Under the pieces are notes generated by a model that was given only the letters and a program-made list of their open reading frames with translations, made no database searches and was not told the origin of the DNA. A stretch of DNA of 64,000 bases from Athripsodes cinereus. Lineage: Eukaryota > Arthropoda > Insecta > Trichoptera > Leptoceridae. Numbering within the stretch: position 1 is the first letter of the stretch; each line of letters starts with the position of its first letter. The position numbers and the translations under genes are program-made. Below are positions 45,105-53,960 of the stretch, piece by piece. The stretch covers positions 5,084,001 through 5,148,000 of the forward strand of contig OX388310.1 in assembly GCA_947579605.1 (NCBI GenBank), given 5' to 3'.

Positions 45105-45690
45105 GGGATGCACATTACTATTTAAAATGATGTTCAAATTTTCGTTAACGAAAAAAACAGTTAAATTTTTGCATAACTCTTTCCATCTACATATGGTATT
45201 TTATAATAAGAATATTGTTTCTATACCACATCTACTTTTGCAACGAATAATACAGTTAAATTTTTGCATATCTGCTGGCTACCCCACTTGTGGGATATGC
45301 CGTATTGGTATAGTATAGTATAGTTTTTGCATAACTCTTTTCATCTACATATGGTATTTTATTATAAGAATATTGTTTCTATACCACATCTACTTTTGCA
45401 AGCTAGCTATTAAGAGTACACATTACTATTAAAAATATGTTTTTTGTTAACGAATAATACAGTTAAATTTTTGCATAACTCTTTCCATCTACATATGGTA
45501 TTTTATTATAAGAATATTGTTTCTATACCACATCTACTTTTGCAATCTAGCTATTAAGAGTACACATTACTATTAAAAATATGTTTTGTGTTAACGAATA
45601 ATACAGTTAAATATTTGCATAACTCTTTCCATCTACATATGGTATTTTATTATAAGAATATTGTTCCTATACCACATCTACTTCAGCGTA
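45105..45690. repeat. Tandem repeat, unit about 134-154 bp, four copies
   Basis: Each unit has AATACAGTTAAATTTTTGCA, TAACTCTTTCCATCTACATA, TGGTATTTTATTATAAGAAT and CTATACCACATCTACTTTTG. GTTAAA starts fall at 45160, 45255, 45472 and 45606. The first unit lacks the CTAGCTATTAAGAGTACACA part. A 53-bp SINE-A end is inserted in the second unit. Confidence 0.85.
45271..45323 (+). mobile_element. 53-bp 5'-truncated SINE-A insertion
   Basis: Only the last part of SINE-A is present: TCTGCTGGCTACCCCACTTG, TGGGATATGCCGTATTGG, then TATAGTATAGTATAG. It is flanked by a 10-bp duplication TTTTTGCATA (45261-45270 and 45324-45333); other tandem units have the uninterrupted sequence. This shows that the GTATAG side is the 3' end and that insertion was by target-primed reverse transcription. 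Confidence 0.85.
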
Positions 45691-45909
45691 CGTATACTAA
45701 GTAAGGTGCAATATAATAAAATCCTATACAAGGGTTCACGTGAAGGTATAGTATAATTTATTGTTTCATATCAAATATTTCCATATACGGCCTTTGTATA
45801 TTTATATAAACCAAAAGCATATTCCTGTTGTAACGGCTACCCGTGGAATTCTTGGAAAAGGATAGGTTTCTTATTTATTTTATATAATTTTCAAGGTACT
45901 TTTATTCGT

Positions 45910-45940
45910 AATTTTTTTTTTTTTTTGTTTTTTTTTTTTG

Positions 45941-45972
<32 letters not shown>

Positions 45973-46186
45973 GATCGAGCTAGTCCCAAACTAAGATGAA
46001 TCTTGTATTATGGGTACTAACGCGATGATACACACATATACAATGCACTACACACATATACATGTAACACCCAGACCCAGGACAATTTGAAAAAGGTCAT
46101 TCTTCACTTTGCCCTGGCCGGGAATCGAACCCGGGACCTCGTGACTCAAAGGCAAGAGCATTACCTCCGCGCCACACCGGCCGACT
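45910..46186 (-). mobile_element. SINE2 copy with long T-rich tail
   Basis: About 54 bases of T interrupted by two Gs (45912-45965) are followed by ACACAGATCGAGCTAGTCCC, a body with CCCAGACCCAGGACAATTTG, AATCGAACCCGGGACCTCGT (B box in complement) and GCGCCACACCGGCCGA. This is the same element as 18449-18680 in reverse; the long pure tail suggests a young insertion. Confidence 0.85.
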
Positions 46187-46374
46187 AGTATCTTTAGAAA
46201 AATATTGGATGTTGGTTAGTGTGAGCATGTCACAAATGATACAGCGCGTTAACAAACTCAGTTCTCCAGTCTATGTAATATAGGATAGTTTATGGTCCTA
46301 GATGGGTCAAGCATTGAGTTAACAAAAAGAGTTTATTGAACATCTGTTTTATTCATGGTTTTCACAATAATCTC

Positions 46375-46610
46375 CGTGATACAGGAGAGACAATGGTCCT
46401 GGCTGGGTCATGTTCTGAAAATGTCCGATGATAGTTGGCCAAAAAGAACACCGTTCTTCCCTCTTTCACAATACACCGTTCCTATGACAACGAAATCAGA
46501 GCGCAAGGAATGTCGTGGGAAGAGGTGACGCGATTGGCACTCTGAATGTCTCTGTCGGATTGTCTGTGACTGCTCTGTGCTCTCGAGAAGAGCTTTGAGG
46601 GCGATAATGA
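46375..46610 (+). pseudogene. LINE-C C-terminal fragment
   Basis: The plus strand has QWSWLGHVLKMSDDSWPKR in one frame, then sequence equivalent to HRSYDNDIRAQGMSWEEVT and REELxGR with frameshifts, ending GGGCGATAATGATGATT. It matches 33580-33815 in opposite orientation. Confidence 0.7.
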
Positions 46611-46904
46611 TGATTTCACAATAAAGTTCTTGTAGTTCACTGGTGAATATAGAGGCCTGTGAACCGTATTAAAATTTTATGAAAAAATGTTATTTGGTAT
46701 TATTAAGCAAAAGCCCACGATTTTTCAATTAATTCGATAATATCATCGGATATATTTTTTTTAGAACGCCGAACAACAACAAAAGCCGAAAGAGTTTTTC
46801 GGCTTTTGTTGTTGTTTCTTAAGTCTTTTTTGCTAACATTTTGGTTCCTGTGATTGACAGAATTTATTGAAGTTTTTAAAATATATAAAAAAAGTTGGTA
46901 TTCA

Positions 46905-47120
46905 CCCATCCCATCATGCCATCTCTCACAAGCGATGAAGTCAATGGACCAACTGCAAATTGTCTTCTCCGTGTTAATGTAAGTTAAGACATTCAGGAAG
47001 GGTCGCGTACCTCAAGATTTAAATTGCCTCATCCGTGATGTTAAAGGAATACCTACCTTTTAAAGGACACTCGAAAACTTACAGAAAAGAGTGGGAGATA
47101 TATTCTTAACATATAAATTT
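46905..47120 (-). mobile_element. SINE-A copy
   Basis: CCCATCATGCCATCTCTCAC, AATGGACCAACTGC, TTGTCTTCTCCGTG, GACATTCAGGAAGGGTCGCG and TTTTAAAGGACACTCGAAAA, ending AAGAGTGGGAGATATATTC. Diverged from consensus. Confidence 0.6.
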
Positions 47121-47361
47121 ACAACCTCGTATAAATTTATTTAAATAAATAAATAAATAAATTTACAATTGAATTTAACAAATGTGATTGAAGCTTTCAT
47201 ACAAATTTTTTCAACTCAATTTATTGGATTCGACTCCTCAAGGACTTTCGTAAAAACCAATCAATACAACCGTCAAAAAGTCAACGCTCTTCCAACATAG
47301 TTTTCCGCGCCCACGAGATGGATAATCCATTAAACGGCGTCGAATAATCCGACGTACATAC

Positions 47362-47844
47362 CAGGGATGTTGCGGATGTCGATTTTTACACATCCGCGGA
47401 TGTCAATGCGGATGCGGATTTTTAAAGGCTCACATCCGCGGATGCGGATGCGGATGCGGATGTTAAGATCTTATAGAAAAAAGTAGGAACTATCTTAGTT
47501 GGTAGGCCCCACTGTCAAATATGTGACGAAATTTTTGCTACAGTAACATTATGGATTTTTTGGCGACATTTTTTTTTTCTTCTTTGTTATTTGCAAAAAT
47601 AAAATAAAAACGCGTCGCATCTTGTCACCATTATTTTCGTTCCCATTGGTTAATGTCAAGTGCAAACGGCACGCGCCTTTCGCCGGCCCCGCCCCATTTC
47701 TTTCTTGTCGCAAATTGTCTTACATCCGCATCCGCATGAACATCCGCATCGATTCTTACGGATGCGGATGCGGATGCAGATGTCCAAATACATGCGGAAG
47801 CTCCGCATTTGCGGATGCGGATGCGAATATTCGCAACATCCCTG
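47362..47844. mobile_element. Non-autonomous hAT element with GCGGAT repeats
   Basis: It begins CAGGGATGTTGCGGATG and ends CGCAACATCCCTG, flanked by a perfect 8-bp duplication GTACATAC (47354-47361 and 47845-47852). CAGGG ends with 8-bp duplications are diagnostic for hAT. Both halves contain many copies of the hexamer GCGGAT in opposite orientation (about 47395-47465 and 47722-47825), so the element can fold on itself. The centre has a GC-rich block (CGCCGGCCCCGCCCC). Four overlapping frames of 64-91 residues across it are by-products of the hexamer. Confidence 0.92.
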
Positions 47845-48049
47845 GTACATACATACATAGCGATCATCATATTGAACAAACGGATAAGAGTTTATGAGAA
47901 CTTTGTTAGTTTTAAAACTATTTTATGTAAAATATAATGACATTATTTTACCAATTAGGTATAAACGGATTCAAAGATATAAACACATAAAAAAATAATT
48001 GTTTCAGATTAAGGTTTGGAAAACAGATTTATACCTACCTCCCAATTAA

Positions 48050-50755
48050 CCCTTAATTGGACCAAATGAAAATACATCCCACATCGTATTTAGGTGATTT
48101 AAACTTGTAAAAGGAACGTAATTGCCACAAAATGCGTTTCGGTCGAAGCTAAATATATTTGTATACTCATCGTTTATGCGCAATCTTATACTGAACCGCA
48201 TTATCTTTGGTTATCAATTTTAACATTTGGAGGGAAGATTTTTTCCTGTCATTTTGCGTTAAACAGTGCTTGGTGTGTAGTTTTTTATTAAAAATGTCTC
48301 GGAAAAATACGGTAAGTAGAATGTTTTTTAATATAATGGTAGATTTTGAGTTTTTCTATCACAATTATTATAATTATAATTATCATCTGTTATATTTTAT
48401 AGATTATGCATCCATAAATCTTGTGGGAAATATTTGCCTATTGTCCTTATACTACCTATTATAACTGTACTAAAAAAAGTAATCTTCATACAGAATTGCA
48501 CAAATTATCCTAAATTACCCGCTTTTATTACTAGATTTTACTGATTGTATATTTATTGCATGCATTTAAATATTTTTAGTTGGATGTTTGTGAAATTGAA
48601 GCAGTGCTTATGAGGGATTCATCTGATGATGATTTATGCTCTGATGATAATGTTGAAATAAACGAAGTTATGAGCACAGACATCACCAATACAAGACTTA
48701 ATATGATGCAGCATGTGGACACACTAACAGGTGAAGATTATTATTAGTAATTTATATTTTAAAAACGGTAATTTTATTTACTATACACAATAATTATTAT
48801 ACGTAACATATCTGTTTTTCACTTTCAGAAGATGCGTCATTGGAAACAGTGGAAGAAGTCGAAGCTGAAAGTTATAAACCAAGTAGACGAAGCTATTCAT
48901 TTTTTTTAAATAAAAATAGAGAATGGTCTACAAACATTGATGGCATATATTGTCCCAAAACATTTGATTCATTATTGCAACCGACAAGAATACACTCCAA
49001 TAGAAATCAACCGATTGATTATTTTTATGATCTATTTCCTCAAGAGTCTATTCGCATGTTAGTAACTAATACAAATATTTATGCAAAACAAATCAACTCA
49101 AAACATTGGAATGATGTCACTGAGGACGAAATGTTGGCCTACATTGGGGTTATCATCATGTTGTCCATCAATCCCATGTCTGATACACAGCTTTATTGGT
49201 CAACTGATGACTTTTATAGAAACGAAGTCATTTCCAAAGTAATGACTTTGAAACGGTTTAAGAAAATAACCGAAAATATACACATTACTGATATTACAAA
49301 AGAATTGCCACGAAGTTCTCCCAACTATGATAAACTTGGCAAAGTAAGACCACTTATTGATACGCTAAATAAAACATTTTCAGCAGCCTGTGCACCATCC
49401 CAAACGCATAGTGTTGATGAGGCAATGATAAAATTTAAGGGTAAAAGCTGTCTAAAGCAATACATGCCGAAAAAACCCATCAAGCGGGGATATAAGTGTT
49501 GGGCCAGGTGCGAATCAAAAACAGGTTATCTCTATCAAATTCAAATTTATACTGGGAAGAATGGACCAACTAGCGAGGACAACCTAGGATATAGAGTAGT
49601 CATGGATTTGTGTGAACAATTGCCTGAAAATACTTTAGTTGCATATGATAATTTTTTCACAAGTTTGCCGTTACTTGAAGCATTATATGAAAAGAAAATT
49701 TATTCCGTTGGTACTATTCGTAGCAACAGAAAAGGTCTACCTGATCCAATTGTGAGTAAAAGTAAAGACAACAAACTTGCTACAGGAGAGTACATATTTC
49801 AGTATTCGCACCCTGTGGCTGCTCTGAAATGGAGAGATACAAAGGATGTGTTCGTCTGCACCACAGCATTCAATCCAAAAGATGTATGTATCATAAATAG
49901 AAAGCAAAAAGATGGGACTAAAAAACAAATGTTTATTCCATTACCGATTAAAAAATACACAGAATACATGGGAGGAGTCGATATTTTTGACCACTATCGC
50001 TCCTCATATCCTTTAGGTAAGAAGTCTAGAAAAAACTGGCATAGGATATTCTGGTTTTTACTAGAGGCATGTCTAGTGAACAGTTACATATTGTATATAA
50101 ATTCTCATTCTGCCGAAAGAAATATTCATCGAGATTTTCGTTTGCGAATAGCCCGAGCACTTGTGGGAAATTTTACAAGTAGAAAGAAATCTTCATGTAT
50201 TTTTAAGACAAAAAAGGGAGGGGTTCATGGTGTTCCTGATGCAATCAGACTCCGGGATGTTGGATGCCATATGCCAATTCTCAAAACATTTAAGAGGTGT
50301 CGATTTTGCAGCACACGTGCAAAAGAAAGACGTTCTAAATATGAATGCAAAGTTTGTAAAGTATCATTATGCGTTACTCCCTGCTTCGAAAATTTTCATT
50401 TACCAAGAGAGTAGTAATATACTGATTTTTTTCATTTAGTACACTAGGTTTTATATTTTTTTGTAATTTTTAGTTTTAAAATTAAATAAAAAATGTTTTC
50501 CAGTTACTTTCTTTTTTATTTAGTTCCAAACTATAAGACAATTACAGTAGCAAAAGGAAAATATTTCCCACCAGTCTCTTTGAAATTTAACAGAATAAAA
50601 GCAAAAGGTAAATATTTCCCACATTAGATTTATGTATGAAAAAAAAAGAAAACAAGAAATATTTTTTTTCTATTTACTTTCTATCCTAATTAACAATATA
50701 AATCTGGCAAAAACTTTTACGTTTTACATTTAGTTTAACGGGGCCCAATTAAGGG
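48050..50755 (+). mobile_element. Complete piggyBac element
   Basis: The 2706-bp element starts CCCTTAATTGGACC and ends GGGCCCAATTAAGGG (13 of 14 terminal bases inverted), flanked by TTAA at 48046-48049 and 50756-50759. TTAA duplication and CCYT ends are the piggyBac signature. The 3' subterminal region holds two direct copies of GCAAAAGG-AAATATTTCCCA (50550-50571 and 50601-50622), possibly binding sites for the transposase. It contains an uninterrupted transposase gene and a polyadenylation signal (AATAAA, 50485-50490), so it may be autonomous or recently active. Confidence 0.95.
48294..50414 (+). CDS. piggyBac transposase, three exons
   Basis: A DDE-type transposase that excises and inserts the element at TTAA sites in the nucleus. 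Proposed exons are 48294-48311 (ATG, MSRKNT), 48580-48730 and 48829-50414. All introns are GT-AG (donors GTAAGT and GTGAAG; acceptors TTTTTAG and CTTTCAG) and the phases agree, giving about 584 residues. Family members are usually near 600. The acidic N-terminus (DSSDDDLCSDD) is typical. Catalytic Asp candidates: 253 (SVDEAMIKFKG), 330 (VAYDNFFTS) and 441, with 444 next to it (MGGVDIFDHY). The C-terminal Cys-rich zinc-binding domain (RCRFCSTRAK...YECKVCKVSLCVTPCFENFH) is complete. There are no stops or frameshifts. The splice model is inferred; without it, the long exon alone has no good ATG at its start. The nearest alternative is a host-domesticated gene, but the intact element ends argue against that. 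Confidence 0.9.
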
Positions 50756-50914
50756 TTAAGTAAGATATGTACCAGCTTTTGATTTCTCAGTACCAATTTG
50801 TATGATTTAACAGGTGAAATGTTTTCATGTATAGATGAAGAATTTTATTTTAAATTGTGTGAAATGTTTGTCTTACTATTAGTAAACATGTGTAAATAAA
50901 ATAAAAACATTTTA

Positions 50915-51045
50915 TATCATAGATTCACTGACGAGGTTTTCCATCCAATCTGAATGCCTTAATTTTTTGTTGGCATGGACTTAAAAGTGTGCTCGCTTTT
51001 TAAATGTGGCTGGTTTGCTGGCTACCCACTTGTGGGATATGTAAT
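50915..51045 (+). mobile_element. SINE-A fragment
   Basis: GATTCACTGACGAGGTTTTC, CATCCAATCTGAATGCC, TGGTTTGCTGGCTACCCACT and TGTGGGATATGTAATGAGG. The terminal repeat is lost and SINE1 is inserted close to its end. Confidence 0.6.
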
Positions 51046-51048
51046 GAG

Positions 51049-51243
51049 GTATTTTTTTTCTTTTTTTTTCAGAAAGATATGTCTGGGTTTATGTTATAAA
51101 CCCAAATACAACCTTATACACCTTTTCACAGTAAGCTACTAAAAGCTTGTGTCGTGAAAGGGGAGTTTGCCGGCACCTGGTATCGAACCACGGACCCCTT
51201 GTTCACAAGGCCGAGACTCTACCTCCAGGCTACCGAAGAACTG
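51049..51243 (-). mobile_element. SINE1 copy
   Basis: A T/C-rich tail, GATATGTCTGGGTTTATGTT, AACCTTATACACCTTTTCAC, GGGGAGTTTGCCGGCACCTG, then TATCGAACCACGGACCCC (B box complement) and GGCTACCGAAGAACT. Close to consensus. Confidence 0.85.
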
Positions 51244-51284
51244 TAGTAGTAACTTCACAAATTATGTTTTTTTAATTAAATTTT

Positions 51285-51795
51285 AAGTTAGTGCGTTTAC
51301 GTTGTGAAAATTTATTTTATTTTTACGTATAATTATGTATTTAATCAATTATTAATACAAATTGCCTTACGGACAAACTTATCTACATTATATTGTCTAA
51401 CGGTTAGATGAACAAAAGGAATTTTATGAGGAGGTGTTTTTATATTCAATAATGATGAAAGTGTAGGAACTTGTACATTAACAAAGTCCACCTTATTAGA
51501 TAATCATTAATTAAATTTCATTGTTTCCAGGGCATTTTCAGTTTACGACCCTTAATTTCCGAGTGTAATACCATTACATTGTTAGAATGGAACGAGTGAT
51601 CTTGTTCAATATAATGATCAGTCATCTTAGAAAAACCAGATAGTCATCTAAATTAATGCTCTATGGTGTTCCTTCGCTCTCATGCAGATTGTTTCGTCAG
51701 TTTGACCAATGTTTGTACAATATTCGCCACTCCCATTCGAAATATATATTTTTTACATTTCGAACATTTTGACGTGTTGACAGGAACGAATTTCA
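51285..51795 (-). pseudogene. Penelope-like GIY-YIG endonuclease relic
   Basis: On the minus strand: EYCTNIGQTDETICMRAKEH (complement of about 51725-51660), which fits the second half of the GIY-YIG nuclease of Penelope-like elements (YIGQTGR...R..EH). Then TDHYIEQDHSFHSNNVMVLH and SEIKGRKL, and after a frameshift ENALETMKF and VDFVNVQVPTLSSLL. The same blocks occur in the loop of the foldback at 21.4-22.1 kb. At the left, 51288-51315 (GTGCGTTTACGTTGTGAAAA) matches the shared foldback tail, so the 3' end is near 51285. The reverse transcriptase is absent; stops and frameshifts are present. It is the best direct evidence that Penelope-like elements with an endonuclease exist in this genome. 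Confidence 0.65.
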
Positions 51796-52119
51796 TATTT
51801 AAATATAGAATATAGGCACGTAAAGGGATACACATACTATACGTGATACCGTATGAAATTTTCTTATATTTTATGTGACGCTTATTTGAAAAGTTCTCTA
51901 TGCTTAAGACTACATATTATTATTATATGAATATGTATCCTTTTACTTCAACTTTTTTATGAAGTATCGGTTAAAGTAAAAGTGAGAATATAAAATGAAA
52001 AAAAAAAAAAAAAAAATTCTCATTTACTTACACGTGCACTTTGTGTAAATTCACGTCAAATAATATTCATAAATTATGAAATCAGGAAGAGTTCATAGGC
52101 AATATATATGTTTTTATTT

Positions 52120-52571
52120 TATGAATTGTATCGGCATTAACTTGGTAACACTTCATTTAAAATTATCGAATAAAATTAAATAAATATATATTATTTTTGT
52201 TTTGTGTTACTGTTGAGTAAGACTAACGCACGACCGGTTTCGCGGACTTTAAATTACGCGGAAATTAATATAAATTATAACTCGACTAAAACAGCTATTA
52301 ATAATAATAATCTTCCGAATTCGTCTCCCTTACTACAACTATTCCCTATCTCATATTCCAAGAACTCCACGCCTGAAACCAACACGACCCCACCTACCCC
52401 TACACCTTCACTGTAAATCCTAACGAACTTTTGTATTTGTTTTTGTTTAATTCAGTATAGATCAGCACCTGATGATGCGAACTCGGAGTCCGCGAAACCG
52501 GTCGTGCGTTAGTCTTACTCAACAGTAATACAAAACAAAAATAATAAATATTTATTTTATTTTATTTGATA
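52120..52571 (+). mobile_element. Penelope-like foldback (PLE family 5)
   Basis: Flanked by a 12-bp duplication ATGTTTTTATTT (52108-52119 and 52572-52583). A tail of about 45 bp (with TATCGGCATTAACTTGGTAA) precedes inverted arms: left from about 52166 with GAGTAAGACTAACGCACGAC and CGGTTTCGCGGACT; right with the complement ending near 52565. The loop has a frame ending NNNLPNSSPLLQLF and TPPTPTPSL-stop, perhaps the extreme C-terminus of the Penelope-like protein (compare HSSPLL in the 21-kb copy). The right arm holds a canonical-core hammerhead-like motif. Confidence 0.82.
52465..52507 (+). ncRNA. Hammerhead-like ribozyme motif, PLE family 5
   Basis: Helix I GCAC (52465-52468) pairs with GTGC (52504-52507). 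The core CTGATGA (52469-52475) is canonical, followed by one extra T. Helix II is GCG/CGC (52477-52479 and 52491-52493), extended inward by A-T and C-G past one mismatch. GAAA (52494-52497), palindromic CCGG (52498-52501), TC (52502-52503) with predicted cleavage after C52503. The left arm holds only the 3' half of the motif. Confidence 0.65.
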
Positions 52572-52739
52572 ATGTTTTTATTTAGGTATTTATTTACAAG
52601 AAAAAAATACAAATACAAGTCTTGAAGAAGGATAAAAGATAGATAAAAGAGGTGCTTAAAGTCAGAATTCCGCTAAGCTGTTACTTTTCATAAAATTATT
52701 GTTATGCATTCAAGTTATAAACATCCCTTGCAGTCCCCG

Positions 52740-52900
52740 GTAAAAATTGGTCTCCCATCCTTTGTTGCAAGTTTATGAGTGTCTTGTAAGAGGAAGTTAT
52801 TCGTAAAACACCACGTTTAAGATATTTAACACTTTATTTCTTTAGTGCAGCGACAAGGTATGCCACTTATCCTGAATGTCTTAACTTTTATAAGCACAAA
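52740..52900 (+). mobile_element. SINE-A fragment
   Basis: GGTAAAAATTGGTCTCCCAT, GAGTGTCTTGTAAGAGGAAG, CACCACGTTTAAGATATTTA and GACAAGGTATGCCACTTATC. It stops before the 3' end. Confidence 0.55.
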
Positions 52901-53144
52901 AAGAACGGTTTGCGTCAAGAAATAAAATGTGATTATTTGGTCATTTTATTTCTTGATTAATATGGAATATTACAAAATATATACCACTTAAATTCAACAA
53001 TATGCATGTTAGTGAAGTACAGTTGGTCAATTGTCTATCGTTCTTCCTAGAAATGCCTTGATGGTCTGTATGTTTATATATATATATATATATATATATA
53101 CGTATTGATTGTCTTTGCGGACACATCGCGTATTTTTGTTTGGT

Positions 53145-53184
53145 GGTGAGCTTTCGAATGCGCTCGGGCATCCATTGTCAAACC
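53145..53184 (-). ncRNA. Hammerhead-like ribozyme motif, PLE family 7, left arm
   Basis: Mirror image of the motif at 53398-53437, complete in the left arm. A transcript of either strand would contain one motif in each sense relative to the arm, so each strand of the element encodes a full core. Confidence 0.55.
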
Positions 53185-53397
53185 GACTGACTATTTCTTC
53201 CTGAGCCTCTCGCTTCGCCGTAGAACCCGTAGAGGGGGTAAGGTTGGACGGTGTCTCGTTGTTTTGTTTCGTCGTAAATTTGTCTGCGTTATTGACATTC
53301 GTTAGCGTAGGTAACCTACCAACCTTCCAACCTTCCAACCTTACCCCCTCTACAGGTTCTACGGCGAAGCGAGAGGCTCAGGAAGAAATAGTCAGTC

Positions 53398-53437
53398 GGT
53401 TTGACAATGGATGCCCGAGCGCATTCGAAAGCTCACC
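53398..53437 (+). ncRNA. Hammerhead-like ribozyme motif, PLE family 7, right arm
   Basis: Helix I GGT (53398-53400) pairs with ACC (53435-53437). Core TTGACAA (53401-53407) plus one T. Helix II GGATGC/GCATTC, six pairs with one G-T, loop CCGAGC (53409-53426). GAAA (53427-53430), GC (53431-53432), TC (53433-53434). C3-G8 is replaced by T-A. Confidence 0.6.
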
Positions 53438-53694
53438 ACCAAACAAAAATACGCGATGTGTCCGCAAAGACAATCAATACATACATACCTCGTCGCGACA
53501 AACTTATCAACAACATATATATATGTATATATATATACATATATATATATTTGTACTCTAGGCAAGTTTGATATAACCTATTTATTTATACAGTTAAGAT
53601 AATAGCTATGCAATATAAATGGATTTCCTTTATTCCATTTATCTTCGTTGTACACTACTACCTACTTTACTTTTCGTGTGGGCGGTGATTTAGG

Positions 53695-53960
53695 TGTCTT
53701 CACCCAATTTGGGCTGGGTCAAAAAAGCAGTCGCATCAGAACTACAGCCTCGGATCCAGTGCCGCCAACCAGTCCACCGCCTCCGGCGTCGCCTCATGGA
53801 TATCCTGGAGGCTTCCATTGAACTTCTTAATGTGGCAATCCTGCACTACGTGTCTCACAGTCTGTTCCGCTCCACATTCACAATCAGGGCTGTCCCTCTT
53901 TCCCCACCTCCAGAGTGAGTAATTGCAGCATCCATGTTCCGTTCTCACTCTGTTCTGCTG
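53695..53960 (-). pseudogene. LINE C-terminal zinc-knuckle fragment
   Basis: The minus frame reads HGCCNYSLWRWGKRDSPDCE, then CGAEQTVRHVVQDCHIKKF and ATPEAVDWLAALDPRL-stop. Same C-terminal pattern as at 30150-30440 (C-x-C...H...C, then a W/L-rich end). Closest relative in the window: 60405-60610. Confidence 0.75.

Larger units (their letters stand above)
53102..53480. mobile_element. Foldback with 147-bp arms (PLE family 7)
   Basis: Arms 53102-53248 and 53334-53480 are near-perfect complements around an 85-bp loop. The two longest frames here (53027-53338 minus, 53244-53561 plus) have the same residues because they read the two arms. Each arm contains a full hammerhead-like motif. (TA)n repeats lie on both sides (53076-53100 and after 53514), which hides any target duplication, and the shared tail motif was not found. 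Class assignment rests on the arms and the ribozyme-like core. Confidence 0.7.

Noticed and set aside
47622..47897. Overlapping frames in the hAT MITE as genes
   Set aside because: They consist of translated GCGGAT hexamers on both strands and lie inside a non-coding element.
48840..48842. Translation start of the piggyBac gene at TTG 48840
   Set aside because: Not an ATG. Upstream exons with correct splice phases and an ATG at 48294 explain the N-terminus better.
53027..53561. Two 100-residue frames with a shared peptide as a conserved protein
   Set aside because: They read the two complementary arms of one foldback, so the identity comes from the inverted repeat.
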